Shown here: positions 58,997 to 64,000 of the stretch, in pieces
Layout of the letters: each line of letters begins with the position of its first letter
Position numbering within the stretch: the first letter of the stretch is position 1
Source of the DNA: Mallotus nudiflorus
Taxonomy: Eukaryota > Streptophyta > Magnoliopsida > Malpighiales > Euphorbiaceae
Length of the DNA stretch: 64,000 nt
Direction of reading: 5' to 3'
NCBI GenBank assembly: GCA_947683625.1
Contig: CANTUR010000114.1
Coordinates: 1,426,001 to 1,490,000 of the forward strand
The notes under the pieces: generated by a model
The model's input: only the letters and a program-made list of their open reading frames with translations
Database searches by the model: none
What the model was told of the DNA's origin: nothing
Made by a program: the position numbers and the translations under genes

Positions 58997-61469
58997 ATGG
59001 CCACCTCCACCGCTAACCTACGTGCCACCGTCAACCAAAACCTCTCCTCCTTTTCCGTTACATCAAAAAGCAATAAACTTTCCGCTTTTTCCGTTGTTCC
59101 CCGGAATTCTCGCCTGAAATCTCGGTTCATAGTGTTGTCGGCGTCACTAGATGCGAAACCGACAGTACTTGTAGCGGAGAAGCTAGGAGAAGCAGGGTTG
59201 ACGTTGCTTAAAGAATATGCGAACGTGGATTGTTCGTATAATTTGTCACCAGAAGAGTTGTGTACAAAGATCTCGCTCTGTGATGCTTTGATCGTGAGGA
59301 GTGGCACGAAGGTGAATCGTGAAGTTTTTGAATCTTCTGGTGGGCGATTAAAGGTTGTTGGTAGAGCTGGTGTTGGGATTGATAATGTGGATCTGAGTGC
59401 TGCTACTGAATATGGGTGTTTGGTTGTTAATGCTCCTACTGCTAATACTGTTGCTGCTGCTGAACATGGGATTGCTTTATTGGCTTCCATGGCTAGAAAT
59501 GTTGCTCAAGCTGATGCTTCTGTTAAGGCTGGTCAGTAATAGGTTTGTTTTGTTTTTTGTTTAGGTACTGCAATCTGTGATCGGCGTTCATTGGGGCATT
59601 TTGTCGAATATTTGGAGCTGTTTGCTTTGTGGTTAAGAAATGATTTCATATTTGATCTGGGTTGAATTATTCTTTTTTAAAAGAAAATTTTACAAAAAGT
59701 ATATATATTTTTACATAACTTTTGTATTTTATTTTTGTGATCTGGTTTTTGAACAATATTCATGGTTTATGATCAGAAGGATTGAAATCTAGTATTCGTT
59801 AAATTTTGATAAATTAGGAGAAGGGTATGTTGTACTTGTCAGATCTCTTTGTTATAATGATAGGACAATTGGGACTTAGCAAGTTTTAGGGTAAAGATTT
59901 GAGCCTTTCTGGTTACCATAAATCATAGAAATTTTTTTTATAAGATTGTCTCAGCCATTTGGGTTTATTATTGAGAATAACTTCATTTATGCATGTGTTT
60001 TGGGTCCTCAGGAAAGTGGCTTAGGAACAAATATGTGGGTGTATCACTTGTTGGGAAAACACTTGCAGTTATGGGTTTTGGTAAGGTTGGATCAGAAGTT
60101 GCCCGCCGTGCCAAGGGACTTGGTATGCATGTGATTGCTCATGATCCATATGCCGCAGCAGATAGAGCTCGTGCGATTGGGGTGGAGCTTGTGAGCTTTG
60201 ATGAAGCCTTAGCATCTGCAGATTTCATCTCCTTGCATATGCCACTTACTCCTGCTACTTCAAAGATTCTCAATGATGAAACTTTTTCAAAGATGAAGAA
60301 AGGGGTGAGAATTGTCAATGTTGCTCGTGGAGGAGTGATTGACGAAGATGCTCTTGTCAGGGCAATTGAGTCCGGAATTGTTGCGCAGGCGGCACTTGAT
60401 GTTTTCTCAGAAGAACCCCCTTCAAAAGACAGCAAGTTGGTTCAGCATGAGAAGGTTACTGTTACTCCACATCTTGGTGCTAGTACAGTGGAAGCTCAGG
60501 TATGCTTATTGATCAGTAATGCAATTTCTATTGCTTCATTCTTCCTCTCGCCATGATATGAAAACACTTTTGGGTTTGATGAGCAGGAAGGCGTGGCTAT
60601 CGAAATAGCTGAAGCTGTTGTTGGAGCATTGAAAGGCGAACTTGCTGCTACTGCAGTCAATGCACCGATGGTGCCTGCTGAGGTATCATCACAAACCTCT
60701 TTTGTTATCATCTTTTGTTTACTCCTTTATAAAATGTTGGAATGGTGAGACTGTAAAGGGAGTATGTTAATGTTATTTATTTGCTCCTACTTTGCAGGTT
60801 TTAACAGAGTTGAAACCATTTGTTATGCTTGCTGAGAAACTTGGGAGATTGGCTGTGCAGCTCGTGGCTGGTGGAAGTGGTGTGAAGAGTGTGAAAGTGA
60901 CTTATGGCTCTGCTAGAGCTCCCGACGACCTTGACACTAGGTTGCTCCGGGCTATGATTACCAAGGGCCTGATTGAGCCCATATCTGATGTGTTTGTCAA
61001 CTTGGTTAATGCTGACTTCACCGCCAAACAGAGAGGACTAAGGATAGCTGAAGAACGCATTACTCTGGACGGATCACCTGAGAGTCCACTGGACTTCATC
61101 CAGGTTCAAATTGCCAATGTGGAATCAAAATTTGCTAGTGCTATGTCAGAGACTGGGGAAATAAAGGTTGAGGGACGTGTGAAGGATGGAATTCCCCATT
61201 TGACTAAGGTTGGATCTTTTGAAGTGGATGTGAGCTTGGAAGGTAGCATCATACTCTGCCGACAAGTTGACCAGCCAGGAATGATCGGTAAGGTGGGAAG
61301 TATATTGGGAGAGGAGAATGTAAATGTCAGCTTTATGAGTGTTGGAAGGATTGCTCCAAGAAAGCAAGCTGTTATGGCAATTGGTGTTGATGAACAACCC
61401 AAGAAAGAAACTTTGAAAAAGATTGGTGCTATCCCAGCTATTGAAGAGTTTGTTTTCCTCAAGTTGTAG
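58997..61469 (+). CDS. PGDH: D-3-phosphoglycerate dehydrogenase, chloroplastic, complete
   Basis: Four exons: 58,997-59,531, 60,012-60,499, 60,587-60,682 and 60,798-61,469; GT-AG introns; 596 residues, near the usual plant length of about 590-600. It oxidises 3-phosphoglycerate to 3-phosphohydroxypyruvate with NAD+, the first step of the phosphorylated serine pathway in plastids. Residues 1 to about 50 are Ser/Arg-rich, the transit peptide. KPTVLVAEKLGEAGLTLL opens the substrate-binding domain. The NAD-binding loop is GFGKVG (200-205). Catalytic residues are Arg284 (NVARGG), Glu312/313 (FSEEPP) and His332 (TPHLGAST). The C-terminal part holds the intervening domain and a final ACT domain (about 523-596, IILCRQVDQPGMIGKVGSIL). 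All catalytic residues are present. It faces the NhaD antiporter gene tail to tail. Confidence 0.95.
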
Positions 61470-62487
61470 CGTGGAAACATTGCTTATTACTTTTCACTGT
61501 GCTGTCTCTCTTTTTTCCTTTTATTTAGGTAGTTTTTCTTCCTTTCTGTATGGGTATATCACTACTTCATTGTAGTGCCCAATTTTGAGTTGAGTGCTTT
61601 GTGATAGGTTTTGGGTAGGGAAAGAATAAATTCAGTAGTTTGATGAGTATGTACTTTGTTGAGGTGCTATCTGCCTCCAATTTATATTTCTTTCTTGCTT
61701 GTCTTGGTTGGATGCAACAGCTTTCTTGAATCAGCAATTGGCTCTCATGTGCGTTTGATTTTCTTTCTGTTGCCTGGGAGATGCTCACAAACCTTAAGTT
61801 ATGCTGAGGATGTTTTGCAGCTCCCGAATGTCACCCACCCCTTCATTCTCAGAAATTGGAATCAGTGTCACCCTTTCACATGTAGGTCGGTTCTGCCTTG
61901 AGGCAGATGAGGCCACTGCCTTAGGTCCAAAAAATTTAGGGTATAATTAAGGCCCTCCAAAAAATTATAGGGTATATAAGGCAAAAAAAAAAATTAGGGT
62001 ATAAAAGGCCTCAGGCCGGCGGTAGTTTTGCAACATAAGGCGGTACTAGTTGGTATAGTAAATCAAACAGAATCTACTAAATAGAGTTGCACAATCGACA
62101 TCTCATTCAAAAAGTAAATCTTAAAGAGAGCAGAAGGATACAGTGTTGCACATTCCCTCCTAAATTTCTGCTCTGTGAATGCCTACACTTTACTAGGGCT
62201 AGGCCTTCCTTGCTTAGCACTGCTAACATAATCTCAATTCTTAGCTCGTGTTGTGTTCTACATAGGAAGAATGTTTATACGCTTGTAACTTCATCAAGGT
62301 GGACAAAGTGTCAATTTTTGAGACCATATCATGAAATTAATCTCAATTATTCTATCTTACAAATATTCAACTCAATTAATTTTGTATGCTTCTGAGAAGA
62401 GCTATTTCTACATCACTCAACAGCACTGTCTTCTTCTTGATAGAATAGTCTTATGTGGAGACCAACCTTGCTTGGATCCACTGGGAC
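61470..62487. other. Convergent intergenic region between PGDH and the antiporter
   Basis: It holds both 3' UTRs. A small element-like block lies at about 61,885-62,045, beginning GGTTCTGCCTTGAGGCAGATGAGGC and ending GGCCTCAGGCCGGCGG. That may be hAT-type debris. No gene is seen. Confidence 0.5.
61928..62010. repeat. Three imperfect tandem units in the small element-like block
   Basis: Units of about 28-32 bp of the form AAAAAATTTAGGGTATAATTAAGGC occur three times in a row, with small changes in each unit. Confidence 0.7.
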
Positions 62488-63617
62488 CTATGAACCTGAG
62501 AGGAATGGAACCTCGGCTATTGTTGTGGGTAGAGAAACGTTAAGGTTATGGATTGCCAAGTAAACGGCAATACCGGCGGCATAACCAGCAAAAGCCAAAC
62601 CACTCACCTGGAAGAGGAACAAGTTCTTTTAAATACAAGAAAAAAATGGCATGCTGCTGATAAAAGAAGATGCCAATTTTGGAGAATGTACCTTCCGCAA
62701 GTACCAAAAGAAGTCCACCTTCTCCATTCCCATATATGCAACTCCAGCAGCAGAGCCAATTACTAGCATTGAACCACCAGTTCCAGCACAGTATGCAATT
62801 AACTGCCAAAACTCAGAATCTTGGGGAAAAGAGGTGAGATCATACATTCCCATTGTTGCTGCAACAAGTGGAACATTGTTTATAACTGCTGATACAACCC
62901 CTATTGCACCTGCAACAAGTTCCACATTCGGAATGTGGGCATCAAGGTAGTTCGCTATTTCACGAAGGAGCCCTGCTGCTTCCAGGCTAGGTAAGAGAAA
63001 AATAATGTGAATTTTGATATGATTAACAGAAGTAAAAACTTCACTTCTAGGAACTCAAGGAAGGGTACAGAATAATTTATGTCACTACTTAAACTTAGAA
63101 ACCATGGCTGGAAAAGCCAAATATAGGTTTTTCACCACACAATTCTGCATAAAATATCCATACCTGCTCACAGACAAGAGGATTCCAAGAAAGAAAAGGG
63201 CTCCTTGAGTGTCAATTCGCGACAAAGCTCGCGGTACCTTGAACTTTTGCTTTTCAGATTCACCATAATGAATAGCATCTGTAAGAATCCAAAGAACTCC
63301 GAGTCCAAGAAGCATGCCCATATATGGAGGCAATCCAGTGAGGGCCTTGAACATAGGAACAAAAATCAAAGCTCCAGTACCCACAGAGAAAACAAGCTGT
63401 CCTCGAGGATCTACCCGTTCAGATGCCAAAACATTGGTGGACTCCTGTTCCTTTCCGTTAACTTCACTGCGACTTATATCATTTAATCAACAAAGTTAAA
63501 CTAAAACTTTCGGAGTTTCAATTTCTTATTGCAACTTAGAAATGCAAGAGAGTACCGAGTAAGGGACATAAAAGCCAGCGGGACAGCTAGGGAAACAGCA
63601 GAAGGTATTAGCAAATT
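62488..63617 (-). CDS. NHD1: NhaD-type Na+/H+ antiporter (NHD1-like), C-terminal exons only
   Basis: The visible exons on the minus strand are 63,617-63,556, 63,466-63,164, 62,986-62,692 and 62,607-62,488. Phases are compatible (0/2, 2/2, 2/0, 0), giving 259 residues and a stop. The residues read NLLIPSAVSLAVPLAFMSLT, then RGQLVFSVGTGALIFVP, TGLPPYMGMLLGLGVLWILT, DTQGALFFLGILLSVS, NVELVAGAIGVVSAVINNVP, AAYCAGTGGS-type (here IAYCAGTGGSMLVIGSAAGV) and GYAAGIAVYLAIHNL. This is the C-terminal half of the plastid envelope NhaD antiporter, which exports sodium from the chloroplast. NNVP is the polar membrane motif of the ion-transporter superfamily. The 5' exons, including the transit peptide, lie beyond the right edge. 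The 62-bp exon boundaries are the least certain. Confidence 0.88.
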
Positions 63618-64000
63618 CTGCAAGCAATAAAAAACTTGGAATTATCCTCATATGCATCTGAAAGGTTTTGGATTCCTTCAGAGCATAAGATTTTACCAAT
63701 AAAGTATCTGACTTTCAAATTTTCACTCTTTAAACTGATCAAGTGCATGCATGTACTCTATAGCCAGTCGTGAAAAATTCAAGAGCTTCTCCACTTTTGA
63801 GGTATATAATAGCAATCAACTGTTTTCATTACTTAAGAACATGGTATTTCATATTGAGGATAATATTGCCATGGAAGAAGCTGAAACCAAAATCTAAGCC
63901 GTAAACCTAATTCCCATCTCTCTTTCAATCATGCACATGCACATAGAAACATAGAGGCACATGGTACACAGAATTATGGATGTATTCAACACATTCTAGT
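63618..64000 (-). other. Intron of the antiporter gene, reaching the window edge
   Basis: The acceptor CTTGCAG lies just before AATTTGC at 63,617. No coding block of the family is recognised up to the edge, so this is read as intron. Confidence 0.55.

Noticed and set aside
58936..59490. 184-codon ORF antisense to PGDH exon 1
   Set aside because: It mirrors the codon use of the true exon on the other strand and shows no family; shadow ORF.
61106..61480. Antisense ORFs over PGDH exon 4
   Set aside because: They are shadows of a strongly coding exon.

Overview
The window is nuclear DNA of a flowering plant, most likely a eudicot. It is very AT-rich. Its genes have GT-AG introns, plastid-targeting N-termini and plant-specific families, and more than half of the sequence is transposable elements or their remains. 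All gene names come from protein families recognised by eye; no database was searched. The order of the host genes suggests ordinary euchromatin: TIC21 lies beside an LRR receptor kinase, and a phosphoglycerate dehydrogenase lies beside an NhaD-type antiporter. As I recall it, the same neighbour pairs exist in Arabidopsis (At2g15290/At2g15300 and At3g19480/At3g19490).

Region 1 (1-14,000) is a nest of retroelements. A decayed Sirevirus-type Ty1/copia element (gag, protease/integrase, RT/RNase H, then a downstream env-like ORF) is split inside its RNase H domain by a 3.2-kb sequence with TG...CA ends. It abuts a Ty3/gypsy integrase-chromodomain fragment that is itself split by a second 3.2-kb copy of the same kind. 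A third copy lies inverted at 48,483-51,737. The three copies look like solo LTRs of one family with unusually long LTRs. They share splice-site-like signals, a short perfect hairpin, a longer stem-loop and an internal tandem repeat.

Region 2 (14,000-22,500) holds a plastid L10-like reading frame, a duplicated relic of TIC21 exon 4, an unidentified broken gene on the plus strand, and the intact four-exon TIC21 gene (minus strand).

Region 3 (26,600-37,200) holds a two-exon LRR receptor-like pseudokinase and a two-exon SGNH carbohydrate esterase of the At4g34215 type, both on the plus strand, with long AT-rich spacers.

Region 4 (38,600-58,000) is dominated by inverted-repeat DNA transposons. 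Three are Mutator-like elements with long terminal inverted repeats and 10-11-bp target duplications. They carry, respectively, an RNase H-like relic, a PDX1 (vitamin B6 synthase) fragment plus a second gene fragment, and a 127-codon ORF. There are also a large foldback element, a second foldback whose right arm was split by the third long solo LTR, and a further Ty3/gypsy chromovirus relic with the start of its 3' LTR.

Region 5 (58,900-64,000) holds a complete four-exon plastid D-3-phosphoglycerate dehydrogenase (serine biosynthesis) and, convergent to it, the last four visible exons of a plastid NhaD-type Na+/H+ antiporter whose 5' part runs off the right edge.

I see no tRNA, rRNA, CRISPR array or bacterial-type operon. 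The most interesting structures are the conserved folded element inside the three long LTRs, the cluster of gene-capturing Mutator-like elements, and the nested foldback/solo-LTR insertion.
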